From Hybos culiciformis (taxonomy: Eukaryota > Arthropoda > Insecta > Diptera > Hybotidae), in the NCBI GenBank assembly GCA_964007475.1, contig OZ023275.1, forward strand, positions 2,108,001 through 2,172,000: a stretch of DNA of 64,000 bases, in the 5' to 3' direction. The notes beneath the pieces are model-generated. The model ran no database searches. It was not told the origin of the DNA and saw only the letters and a list, made by a program, of their open reading frames with translations. How positions within the stretch are numbered: position 1 is the first letter of the stretch; every line of letters begins with the position of its first letter. Positions 48,382 through 58,812 of this stretch are shown here, piece after piece. The position numbers were made by a program, and so were the translations under genes.

Positions 48382-48431
48382 TAACGATTTTCGTGCATGG
48401 CTCCCCATACATAAACCTTTGAGCACCCCTG
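48382..48431 (-). mobile_element. Solo hAT end, CAGGGGTGCTCAAAG type
   Basis: Read on the minus strand from 48431: CAGGGGTGCTCAAAGG, then TATGGGGAGCCATGCACG. CAGGGGTGCTCAAA is a widespread hAT terminal sequence. No left end or transposase was seen. Confidence 0.5.
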
Positions 48432-49507
48432 CTATATACTACTGTATTTAAATACTTAGCCAACGATATTTGTTTTCATAATATTACAAAAAGGACTTAA
48501 GAGTATTAAGTAAAACAAAATACGTACATAAAAATAATTTATATATCGAAAAATAATGAAAAATTATATTTTCATTCATGCGAGTTGAATATTAAAAAAA
48601 AAAATGTTGTTCTTAAATCTAAATTAATAGTTAAGGAATTTTGTTTCTATATTTATACAACATTGAAATTGACTAAAAGAAAATGAAATTTAATTGAGCA
48701 AAACTTTTATTTTGATTTTTCTATCTATTTAATATTTAATTTTTTTTTGGCTCTTAATTTTCTAAAAAAAATAATAATAATAATAATAATAATAAACATT
48801 TTATAAATAATATACTTAAATATGTATAGAGTATAATCATTTTGGAGCAGATACCATCAAAAAAAAAAAAATTTGTTTTTTATTTTGGCCAAACGAAGCA
48901 ACAATTTAATAACCAATTTTTTTATGGATAATTATTATAATAATAATCCCTGGTTTTTATGGCCATAATAAAAAAAACTGACTTTTTAGCATAGAAATAA
49001 TCGCTTAGTTTTTATTAGCCAATAAATAAATTTTATGGATTGCCAGAACAAAATAAAAAAACAGGAAGAAAATTAGGTTTTTTTTTTTTAGATTTTTGTT
49101 TTGTTAACCATGAGATAACACGTGTTCAACGGGACTAATAATTTTCAAACAACGAAAACATTTATTTTGTTTTATTATTACTTTTTATTTCTTTTATTAA
49201 AAGTCAATAATAATTAATTATGACTTCAATTTTGATATGAAAACAACTATAATATATTAATTAAAAATATGAAGCTTAGAACAAAAAATAGTTGTCATGT
49301 TTTAATTCTGCAAAATAAAAAATGAGTAACCTTACAGAACAGAAAATTGAACAAAATTATTAAATTTCAATTTCAAGTTTACAATATATTACTTTTATTT
49401 ATTTTATATTTAATTTTTATAGTAAAAAATTTAATTCACCAGGATCCGAATTTTAATTACCAGAATAATGGAGTAATTGTCAAAATCATATTCTTAAAAC
49501 TGATTTA
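48432..49507. other. AT-rich non-coding stretch with a (TAA)n microsatellite
   Basis: AAT/TAA trinucleotide repeat at about 48770-48795. No gene was recognised. Confidence 0.6.
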
Positions 49508-49515
49508 CTTTGAAA

Positions 49516-50489
49516 CAGAGCCGTAACTAGGGTATGGCGAACATGGCCCCGGCCATAAGCGCCTGATTAAAAAAGCGCTCAAACATTTTACATTTTTCAA
49601 ATTTTAAACAGTTTTTACTTAGTAAACATGATTTATTACAGCTTTATAGAAAATTTCAAAATTTTAGTAAGTTTACGTAATAATTTTTGTCGGGAGAAAA
49701 GTTAATGTCTAGATCCATGATGGAATTAAATATTAAATATGATCCATGATGGAATGAAGTATTCAGAATTGGATTCCGTTGCTGAATAAAATCGAATGCT
49801 TCAAATTTCAAAGTGCGGAGCTGTTTTAAAATTTACACTCTTTACACCATTTTGAAGTGTTAAGGAAATTGTATGGACTTTATTTTGTGTGAAACATTTC
49901 CAAATACTTATGTTGCTTTACGAATTTTACTCTTCCAGTAACTGTGGCTGGATAGTGGGGAGAGAATTTTTAGCAAACTTAAGCTCATTAAAAATTACTA
50001 GAAACAAGATCCCTTAAGTGTCAATCGAATATGATATTTGATATGTATATGTTTGAAGATGCAAATTTTCATGAAATAATCAACGAATTTGCTAGCATTA
50101 AAGCAAGAAAAATTAAATAAAAATAAAAAAATTTCTAAGCATTGAATTTGTTGAAATTATTGCATTTCTTAAAAATCAACAAATGTATTAATTTCAAATT
50201 GAATAGTTATGCTGAATTGCTCGATGGGGAATAAAAGGCTAATCGGGTAGGGTGGTACAACGGGTCAACAGGCCTAAGTGCGAGGGAATACAGGAATTCC
50301 CAACCCATAACAACCTAACCTAACCTATGTTGAATTAATAAAGAATTTATGTTATCCTTTTTTCGTTTATAAACATTTAAAATAGATCAAAATTAAAAAT
50401 TGGAAGATAATTTTTTGTATGATAGTTGAAATAGTAGGCGCCATTTTAAATGTTTGCCATAGGCGCCTCAAACTGTAGATACGGCTCTG
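49516..50489 (+). mobile_element. hAT element remnant with transposase C-terminus (974 bp)
   Basis: The left end CAGAGCCGTAACTAGGG and right end (inward) CAGAGCCGTATCTACAG share the first 10 bases. Both are followed inward by GGCGCC/GCGCCT-type words. A perfect 8-bp duplication CTTTGAAA flanks it (49508-49515, 50490-50497). About 49935-50120 on the plus strand holds a frame-broken hATC region: GERIFSKLKLIKNY, then DANFHEIINEFASIKARKIK, as in TTF-type-zinc-finger hAT transposases. The BED/TTF finger and catalytic core are deleted. A 107-bp retroposon-like insert sits at 50219-50325. Confidence 0.92.
50219..50325. mobile_element. Small retroposon-like insert with (CCTAA)3-type tail
   Basis: TATGCTGAATT (50208-50218) and TATGTTGAATT (50326-50336) look like an 11-bp target duplication with one change. 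Between them lies GGCTAATCGGGTAGGGTGGT, then GGCCTAAGTGCGAGGGAATA, ending AACCTAACCTAACC. A second, tail-less copy of the core is at 40513-40570. The end resembles the insect telomere unit TTAGG read on the other strand, but in flies such tails occur on an interspersed repeat. It has no coding capacity. Confidence 0.6.
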
Positions 50490-50732
50490 CTTTGAAAGCG
50501 TATGAGAGTTCTTTTTTCACACTTACCATCTGATAATTTTGTATTTAGCTTTTTCTATAATATATATTTTTTTAAAAAACTATACAAAATTTTGCTCCGA
50601 TTTATTTCAATTAGATAATTTCCGATCTAATTCCTTGTCTATTTCAAAACTCGATAAAATGTATAAATTAACGGATAACCCAATGTCTAGGTACCGTGAT
50701 TGCAAACAACGTTCTATAGAGTACTAAACGAT

Positions 50733-50840
50733 ACCTAACGGTCTCGTGATATAAGTATTGACGCGTGTCCATGTGTTTTTGTGTATACACAACTTGTTTT
50801 AATAACAAATTTTCTTAACATTTGTTGTAATCTACTATTT
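50733..50840 (+). repeat. Dispersed repeat family A, copy 4
   Basis: Matches the right half of copy 1 (331-437): GGTCTCGTGATATAA, GTGTATACACAAC, AATAACAAATTTTCTTAACA, TTGTAATCTACTATT. Confidence 0.75.
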
Positions 50841-50844
50841 CATC

Positions 50845-52280
50845 ATGAATTTGTTAATAATATTTTTTTTTTTCTTTTTTAATACTAAAAAAATAATTCA
50901 TAAGCTATGTATGTATATCTGTAACATTTCAACAACTTTGTAAATTTCTAATGCTTAAAGTAAAAGTAAAAATTCTTAAAATTTTCTTTTTTTTTAGAGC
51001 TTTCGGCTTTCTATTCAGCTTCGCTTTTCTCGTCTACAAAACATATTCTATGTTCATAGAAATTATGATTATTATGATTTCATAAAATGAAACATTATAG
51101 CTGAAGGTAGATGGTTATTATAAATCATCTTTTAAGCAAACATTTTTATAAACATGAAACATTTTTTGATAAAGTCAATAAATCAAAAAAAAAATTATGC
51201 TTTTACTAACTTATAAATTTTTCATAATAAACAGACGATGATAAAAATCAGAAAATATTTACTGTATATAAAATATTTTTTTTAGCGGTCACAAAATCAG
51301 ATTTTGCAAAACATGAAAGATTTTTACTGAGATTGCATTTTATATACAATTTTCTTTCAAGTTTTAAATTTTTTCTTTTCTTTTTAACTTTGAATAAGAA
51401 CTTTAATGAAAATATTTAAGTTATTTTTTTTTTGCATTTAAAAATTTTTAATTCATATAAAAAATAGCTGGAGGTTTGAGATTGTGGTATGTACAATAAA
51501 TGCGTATAAAAGTTATACAGAAAATATGGATGTCAATTTAAAAAACAATGATTACCATCAAAAACAATACAAAAACAAAAAAATAATATACATATTAATT
51601 TCAAACTAAAGTTTAATGTTATAATAATAATTAATAATTAATAGCACTTTTGACGTTTAATGACCATGGATATCATTTATTTTTTTTTTACATATATTTG
51701 CCTATACATATTTCAAATTGCTCAGAATAAAGGTTAAAAAATAATAATATTAAATGAAATTATTTAATATTTCAAAAAAATATTTTTTGTTATTAAACAT
51801 TGAAACTTTGAGCATATAACAGTACACATTATATTATTTTTTAAAATATATATAAATATATATCAAGTTTTCCAAATAATGTTATCATTGTGCACAGTTT
51901 GTTTTTATTTTATTTTAATTTTTAATATTTTCTCAAATCTTCAAGCTTTGGTAATATTTAAAATTATAATATAACAAATTTTCAAAATATTTTTATCTTT
52001 GAAAAAATTTTTTTTTTGAATAAAATTTTGTCATAAAAAAAAAAAAATGAATAATTTTTAGGTCATTTATCACAAAAATAAATAAATTACAGGCATTGCG
52101 TATTAATAATTTTTCGTTAATTTTTCAAGATTAAAACCAAATTTTTTGTTTAAATTACTTTTTGTTATCTTTAACATTTAAAAATTAAAATAATTATTGT
52201 TTCAAATTTTCAGATAATAATAATCAGGATTAAATTTGATTGAATTTGAATCTGCAACAAATTTTTGATACATCAAAACT
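50845..52280. other. AT-rich non-coding stretch, nothing recognised
   Basis: Searched by eye for a signal-peptide exon for the gene at 54320; none with a start codon, hydrophobic run and good donor was found. Confidence 0.5.
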
Positions 52281-52285
52281 ATTAA

Positions 52286-52815
52286 GAGCCCTCGACGTGA
52301 AATTATGTTTTCTATTTCTGTTTTCTATTTTTGCAGTTTTTTTTTGTTTTATTTTACAGAAAATAAACGGCCGTGAAAAATGCGACAATTATTGTACGAA
52401 AAACACCTCTACCAGAAAATTACAAAACTATATTTGTGTTTTATTTCTCTACAGAAACTGCAATTTATCAAAAAAAAATTCAAAAATTCTTATAAATAAA
52501 TGAAATTAATTAAAAATTGTTTAGGAAATTAAAGAAATTCAAAATTCCACGTCACCAGCCCTGGAGAGTGATATTGTAGCTTTGTTTCTGCGTTTGAGAT
52601 TTTTTATTATCTTTTTCCTTTACTTCAGAATCTTAGCTATGTTCAAGTTTTTCAATGGCTCATTTGGGCCAAAAAAATCAAAATTTAAAAATCCGCCTCA
52701 CCTACCCTGGAGCCAGTTATATACTCCCTAAAATATCAAGAAATCACTTCAGTCGAGATTGTATTAACTCTAGAATCAAAGCAAAACTAAGACCCATTTT
52801 CCGCATTGAGGGCTC
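52286..52815. mobile_element. TTAA-flanked TIR element (530 bp)
   Basis: The left end GAGCCCTCGACGTGAAATTA and right end (inward) GAGCCCTCAATGCGGAAAAT share the first 8 bases and scattered later ones. TTAA flanks both (52282-52285, 52816-52819), as made by piggyBac and Kolobok elements. The interior has CCAGCCCTGGAG (about 52557) and CTACCCTGGAGCC. The frame at 52240-52503 runs into it and is not called as a gene. Confidence 0.55.
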
Positions 52816-52849
52816 TTAAAATGAAAACCTACTAATGACGTAAAAAATA

Positions 52850-53800
52850 TATATATATAAAGCAAAAGTTGCTCTTTGTCTCTTTGTCTGTTTCGAATAG
52901 GCTCTAAACCGCTGAACTATCGTTTTCAAACTTATACCATGTCTTTGTTTCAGGTCGGGGGTCGTTATAGGCTATTTTAAAATTTGATTGGGCTGCTGGC
53001 TGCTACCCAAAAACCTCTCCTGAGGGCGGACTTCAAAAGTTCGTCAGATTTCTTTCAAACTTGGTACGTAAAAGGAGGAAATGATTACACACAAATTTAG
53101 TAACAAAAAATTTGTTGACCTCCTACCCAGATACCTCCCCTGGGGGGTGGACTTCAAAAGTTCGTCCGATTTCATTCAAATTTGGAACATAAAAATGATA
53201 AAACACACAAATTTCAAAAAATAATTTGGCCCCTTTTTTTAGGGGTTCTTTTCGAATATACAGAAATCATTTTCTTTATTGCGAAAAAATAAACCACTCA
53301 ACCGATCGTTTCGAAATTAGCACCGTCCCTTTGGGTCCGGATCGTTATAATCTATTTTAAAATTTAAATGGTCTCTGCCGGAGAGGACTGCAAACGGAAA
53401 CCTCTGCCGGAGGGGACTGCAAAAAAAAGTTCTTCCTATTTCATTCAAATTTGGTTCATAAAAAATGGAAATGATTAAAAACACAAATTTTGTTTGGTTT
53501 GGAAACCTGTTTAAGGGAAGAATAACATTCAATTTCATATAATTTAAGTGTTGAATAAGTAGAAATGATAAATCTTAATTCCCCTTAGATATTTTCCTCA
53601 AATTTATAAAATAACTAGCTTGTATATTTGTCTATCAATCGCACAACAAAAATTCCACTTCGAAATAAATAAATAAATCATTCGGAGTCTGTAGCTGAAC
53701 ACGGGTTGACGGCGATATTATACAAATATCGTTGAAAGGTAAAAAAAAAACCCTGAGCAGCAGCAAAACCACAGCAACGTGTGGCCGGGTAGAGTTAGTA
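52850..53800 (+). mobile_element. Helentron/Helitron-like non-autonomous element with internal repeats
   Basis: It starts AAAGCAAAAGTTGCTCTTTG then CTCTTTGTCTG and CTAAACCGCTGAACTATCG, and ends CAACGTGTGGCCGGGTAGAG with TTAGTA. The middle has about three degenerate units of roughly 120 bp with CTTCAAAAGTTCGTC, TTTCATTCAAATTTGG and ACACACAAATTT (near 53030, 53152, 53411), alternating with ACCTCYCCTGRGGG words. A leading CTTTGTCTGT tract, AAACCGCTGAAC word and a GGCCGGGTA end are what I recall for rolling-circle elements of insects. No Rep/helicase is present. The frame at 53317-53538 is a shadow. Confidence 0.55.
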
Positions 53801-53885
53801 ATATAATAACTCTTTTTAAAAAACTTTAAAACTTATATACATACGTACATATTTCTGATTATTACAATTATATCATAATTAATTT

Positions 53886-54293
53886 GGCGCAGTGAAATAA
53901 GGCCGCGAGAAATAAGGCCGCGATAGGTTTTTTGTTGCGGTCTTATTTCATTTTGCTGCTGCCCCCTGCCCTGTGTGTTCACCTCACAAGATTACGCGGC
54001 CTTATTTCATTTATAAAAATGAAATTAGCCCTCCGAATAATTGTTTTTTTTTGTCGCGGTCTTATTTCATTTTTCAAAACGAAATAAGGCCGCGAGGAAT
54101 TTTTTGCGGTCTTATTTCATTTTTCAAAATGAAATAAGACCGCGAGGATTTTTTCGCGGCCTTATTTCATTTTGAAAAACGAAATAAGGCCGCGAAAAAA
54201 TCTTCGCGGCCTTATTTCATTTTTCAAAATGAAATAAGACCGCAACAAAAAAACGTCGCGGCCTTATTTCCCGCGGCCTTATTTCCATCCCCC
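53886..54293. mobile_element. Foldback element built from GAAATAAGGCCGCG units (408 bp)
   Basis: About 15 copies of GAAATAAGRCCGCGA occur, plus-strand at 53894, 53909, 54081, 54131, 54181 and 54231 (with a worn one near 54020). Inverted copies begin at about 53937, 53994, 54054, 54105, 54154, 54204, 54256 and 54272. The outermost pairs are tandem (head-to-tail at both ends). Inner copies alternate and form hairpins with loops such as ATTTTTCAAAAT. Terminal repeats of about 60 bp extend inward to TTTTTTGTTGCGGTCTTAT. AATTAATTT stands on both sides (53877-53885, 54294-54302) as a possible 9-bp target duplication. Drosophila FB foldbacks have short tandem units in their arms and 9-bp duplications, so an FB/MULE-like origin is inferred. 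It ends 26 bp before an exon acceptor. Confidence 0.85.
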
Positions 54294-54319
54294 AATTAAT
54301 TTCTTGTCTTAAATTTTAG

Positions 54320-55813
54320 CGCAACTATAAAATTGTAATAAAAAAACTTGATATAATTTTTAAGCGAGATTTGATTGAAGTTAAATTAAATTTTTCCAGT
54401 TCAGATGATGCAGGCACTATATTAAATGCTGATATAAATATTAATAATTCTATTGATGACGTTGAATTGAAAATTTTTAATGAATTAGAAAATGATGATG
54501 GAAATTACACAACAGTTTTCAATAAAACTGTTCATTTGTGTAATTTTTTGAAAAATCGTTCTACAGATCCAGTTTTAAAATATTTTTATGATGATATTGC
54601 TAAACATGGAAATTTATTTAGGATTAAATCATGTCCTCTTCAAAAAGGTTGTAAAATGTTTAATTCACCCTTTTAGTTTTGTCTTCTTATTCTTAATATA
54701 AGAAACTTAATTTAAATTAAACTTTGCTGAAGCCCAAAAATACGTCCTAAAAATCCTAAAAATCCAAAAGATAGAAGTTATTGAATGTATATTCAAAATA
54801 TTTCTACATTCGTACAAAATACTTGTTACAGAGAATAAATTTATTTATATTTGATATGTAACGTTAATTATATATCTTAAAATAGGTATCCGGAATAATC
54901 GTCGAAAATAATGCGTCTATAAATAATTAGTCTAAAAACTATTTATCTAATAACTATTCATCTAAAAGTGCAATTCGTCTAAAAACAATTAGTCTAAAAA
55001 TTAATCATCTAATAAAATTTCGTCTAAAATGACAATTGTCTAAAAACAATTAGTCTAAAAACTTTTCATCTAATAACAGATTAATTAATTATTAAAACTA
55101 TATTGTGTCAAATTCAACTACATTATTCAATTTAAATTTAAAAGAAAACAAATTTTCATTAATTATACAATATTTTTAATATTTAATTTAATACTAAATT
55201 TGAGTAAGACGGAATAAGCGGACAATTCGTCTAAAATTAAGTAGACACAAAATTCGTCCACAAACAGGGATTACATTCCTATTTAACAAAATTTTGCATG
55301 TAAATTGCGCGCGCGAATTGTTTTGGACCAATTGATTTTAGACTAATTCTTTTTAGACGAATTGTTTTAGACGAATTGTTTTAGACGAATTATATTAAAC
55401 AAATTGTTTTAGACTAATTGTTTTTAGACGAATTGTTTTAGATGAATTGTTTTAGACGTATTTTTTTAGACAAATTGTTTTCGACGAATTGAGTTTAGAC
55501 GAATTGTTTTAGACGAATTTCCCGCGAACCCTTAAAATAATCTCAAAAATATACTTAGTTTTTAATTAACTTTAAATATCAAAATATTATATTCATATAT
55601 GTATAGAAATTTTCATTATTAGGTAATTATATTATCCATGACTATCATATTGATGAAGAGAAAATGCCAGAATATTTACCTGAAAGCAATTTTAAAATTA
55701 ATTTATTTATTTTAAAACGTAATGGGACTAATATTTTAAAAATTCAAGGAGATGGTATAATCGACAAATCAGTTGCACTTATTAATTTAAAAGTATTTAG
55801 CAATTCAATGTAA
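54320..55813 (+). CDS. DUF1091-family secreted protein, last two exons
   Basis: Exon 54320-54647 (after ATTTTAG) starts RNYKIVIKKLDIIFKRD and carries the family core: FNKTVHLCNFLKNRSTDPVL, KYFYDDIAKHGN, then SCPLQKG. Exon 55623-55813 (after TTATTAG) continues NYIIHDYHIDEEKMPEYLPE, NFKINLFILKRNG, and ends VFSNSM-stop. Joined, they are 519 nt in frame (172 residues). A second donor three bases later (GTAAAA at 54651) also keeps frame and adds one Cys. The exon frame has an in-frame stop just before the acceptor and no Met near its start, so an upstream exon with start codon and signal peptide must exist; I could not find it. DUF1091 proteins (related to Drosophila CheB chemosensory proteins) are small secreted proteins of an ML-like fold with conserved Cys as seen here. 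The ligand is unknown. Foldbacks lie upstream (53886-54293) and in the intron (54885-55530). No frameshift is visible, so the gene may be functional. Confidence 0.85.
54885..55530. mobile_element. Foldback element built from TTCGTCTAAAA units, inside an intron (646 bp)
   Basis: The left half has ATTCGTCTAAAAAC, AATTAGTCTAAAAAC and TCATCTAATAA units in the plus orientation. From about 55315 the right half has the same units inverted (TTTTAGACGAATTG, about 13 copies). The ends GGTATCCGGAATAATCGTC and GGTTCGCGGGAAATTCGTC (inward) match imperfectly. CTTAAAATA flanks both sides exactly (54876-54884, 55531-55539), a 9-bp duplication. This is the FB/MULE-like layout again, with a motif unrelated to the element at 53886. 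It occupies most of the DUF1091 intron. Confidence 0.83.
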
Positions 55814-55955
55814 TAATTGTATAAAAAAACATAAAGATTTATAAATTTAAGAGGAAAAAAAAATAGGAAATGGTTGCGGTAATTTATATGCAGAAGGCTT
55901 ATTCATATTTATATTCATATGTTATTACACATTAGAAAATATTTTTAAATAGGTA

Positions 55956-56018
55956 GGGGAGAGGCTTGCAAGTTATGATAAAAAAAGCTATGAGGTGGCA
56001 ACCTGCAAGCGTCTCCCC
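55956..56018. mobile_element. 63-bp micro-MITE, TA-flanked
   Basis: The ends GGGGAGAGGCTTGCAAGTT and GGGGAGACGCTTGCAGGTT (inward) differ at two of 19 bases. TA flanks both sides (55954-55955, 56019-56020). Between the arms only about 25 bp remain, including TGAGGTGGC. The same end occurs at 6444 with additional CTTGCAGGTTGCCACC copies. This is close to the smallest size a TIR element can have. Confidence 0.8.
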
Positions 56019-56020
56019 TA

Positions 56021-58246
56021 CATATAATATAAAGCAACTTAAGGGTAAATTATGTAAGAAGCTTATTTTATAGTTGATACTTCTATATTGAATTTGTCGG
56101 TATTATAAATATCGATGGTCCCTATTGAAAGTATATGACAAAATTATTTGTAATGCTTTAAAACTATTACACCTTCGGATTCTTCGCTTCTAGATTTATA
56201 AAATTGCTCTTGTCCTCATTTTCTTGAATACATTATAAATATTAATATTTAAATAAAAATACATGAAAATACATACAAATTAAAAAGTATTACAAAACTT
56301 TAAATTACTCTCTTGGAAAGTTGTCATACTTTCAAAAGAAACCGTCGATATGTTTCTTATGATTAAAATATAAAAATATTTTTATCGATATATTTTTAGA
56401 ATTAAAATTTTTATTGGAAATTTATTAAAAATTGAAAAATTCATTCGAATAACTATAATAATAGAGAATATTAAATAAAAATTTAAAATTCACATAGCAA
56501 CTTCATGAAGTATAAATAAAAATTAAATTCTTTCAGGCTGCTGTATTGATTCTAATACTTATAAAAATTCTCTTGTTATGATCATCTTCTTCTATCTTTT
56601 ATCCTTATCAAGTACTATTAATTAAATTTTTTAATAAGAAAAAGAAAAAAATAGTTTTCAAACAGAAACATTTTCTTATTATGGAAAGTTTTACATACAT
56701 AAATTTTATTTTGAAGACAATAATTGGAGACAAAATTCCATAATAAAAATACTAAAATATGTAATAATTTTCATATTAGAAAATTTTAATTACAAAAATA
56801 TCTTTATTTATCAAAAATATTACAATCCGTCCGGTTCATAACAAAAAACTAGAACATTTCATTCCTTTTATATAATTTTCATTTAAAATAGATTAATTTA
56901 TTTTGAATCAATATAGATTTGCTTTTATACAAGTCCATTGATTATTATATTATATTGTAAAATAATTTTCTTTTATTTTGTTTGCAAAAGTGTTCTGATT
57001 CCCACAATATAATAATGATATTAACATTAAAATTTCATTAATTTATTTATCGGTCTTATCGTAAATTTATAAAGTTTGTATTCAAAATATCAACAATTAT
57101 TTAACGTTTCCGATAAACAATTATTGCAATTTTTTATTTTTTTTTATAAATATGAAATAATTTTGTATAAATATTTTCATTTAATAATAATTCTATGAAT
57201 ATTTGTGAAAATATACGTACTTACATAATGCATAAAATTGGGTATGTAAATTTATATATATGTGAGATGTGTAGGTTATATTAAAAATTTTAATATTTAA
57301 TTAAAAACCTTTAGGGAAACAAATAAATTGTAGAAATTTTAATTATTTATAATACAAATAATGTCAATTATTATCAATTTATATTAGATACATGTATCTT
57401 AAATGTATATATCATCGCTAATTCTGCAAATAGTCGAATCTGATATTTTGCTGAATTTTACTTGCTTATAAACATAACATTTGATTGCAAAAGTTAAATC
57501 TTATTTATGAAAACATGACTATATAGAAAATATGACAACATGACAATGTAGAATATTCACCCAAAGAACACCAGTACAGAATAATCCATTTATAGTCTTA
57601 TATAGAAAGCTTAAATTGTTCTTTTTTCAAATATGCAGCAAGATTTAGGAAACCATACTTTTTTGTTGAAAAATATATAGATTACATATTATCAAAAATC
57701 TTTAAGATTTAATATATTAAAAGTACAAATTTGCAGATAAGCATGTTTTTCGAATGAGCAACGATAATGTAAGTATCATAAACAAAATAATGTAAGAAAA
57801 TTGTGATTTGTTACACAATCAGAAAGTTGTAATTTGTAACACTATCATAAAATTTATTAATTTTGCAATAGAATTATAAATAAAACAAAAATGTCATTAT
57901 GAAAACGTTGAAGCTAAACAAGATTTACTTATAGAGATGAGGATAGTGAAAAAGGTTGCGCAATTTTAAAACTTTAATAGGTATAACTACCTTTTTCTTT
58001 TTGTAATCTGACAATTGAAATGCATAATTCAACCTAATGGTGAAGTGAAAATAAAATTTACAATAATAATTATCAAAATTAAATTTATAATTCATATGAC
58101 GCCGAAGAGATATCTTTGTATGAAAAATAACAATTAAATACACATAAATGTAAGTACACAATACATGAGCTTTTTGGATCAATATATTTTACTTTACTAT
58201 TTATTATAGATTGCCACCAGTCTGCTCTCATAGTTATGTGTAGGGA
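56021..58246. other. AT-rich non-coding stretch, nothing recognised
   Basis: 3' flank of the DUF1091 gene. No further exon, RNA gene or bounded element was seen. Confidence 0.6.
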
Positions 58247-58812
58247 CAGGCCCGGCTCTAGGCGTACTAGCACCCCAATACAACTTTTGTCGAGCGCCTT
58301 TGTAGGAGTTGTGTCAGAAATCTCCCTTGTTGACCGTAAATAAGACTTGATTAGTTTAAGTCAGGATCTTTTGCCACTTGCTACTGAACCTGGTAGAGTA
58401 AATAGTATTCGTGCATAGAAATTACAAAATTTGGAAAAAATTTATTGGAACAAATTTATAACCTTTTCACTGATTTGTATTACTGAATTTTGTATATTAT
58501 AAATTCGTTAATGCACTATATGTTAACATGTATAATTGTATAAACAAAAGTGAAATACAAAAAACTGAAAACAAATTTCAATTAAAAAAATTTTGTAATT
58601 CCAATTTTCATCTTCGCTCCTATATTGATAACCAAAGACATAAAATTAAATTGAAAATTGCCTAAATTGTATTCTAATTATCGATCTAAGCGCCTTTTTT
58701 TAGAAAATAACATTTAAAAAAAAATTAAATGGAAAATTTTCGATCTTAGTGCCCTTTTTTTGTGTCGCCCCGATTCCGTGCATCTTTTGCATCATCGCTG
58801 GAGCCGGCCCTG
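58247..58812. mobile_element. hAT-like TIR element with CAGGSCCGGCTC ends (566 bp)
   Basis: The left end CAGGCCCGGCTCTAGGCG and right end (inward) CAGGGCCGGCTCCAGCGATG match at 11 of the first 12 bases. Inward on both sides are GCGCCTTT / AGTGCCCTTTTTTTG words, a common hAT subterminal pattern. No 8-bp target duplication is preserved (TGTAGGGA vs TATTTTTA), so it is older or rearranged. Frames at 57925-58273 and 58700-58882 overlap its ends and are shadows. Confidence 0.62.

Noticed and set aside
50310..50326. CCTAACCTAACC as telomeric sequence
   Set aside because: Only about three units, inside a 107-bp insert with duplicated flanks; an interspersed repeat tail is a simpler reading.
52240..52503. 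Hydrophobic frame as the signal-peptide exon of the DUF1091 gene
   Set aside because: It overlaps a TTAA-flanked element, has no suitable donor after the hydrophobic run, and several frames here are equally hydrophobic because of T-richness.
53886..54293. CRISPR-like or terminator array from the repeated 15-bp word
   Set aside because: Copies alternate in orientation and the spacers are themselves repeats. The structure is a foldback inside a 9-bp duplication.
54371..54676. Frame starting at TTG 54371 and ending at 54676 as a complete protein
   Set aside because: The same frame extends upstream to an acceptor at 54319. The last ten residues are intron read-through, and the family continues in exon 55623-55813.
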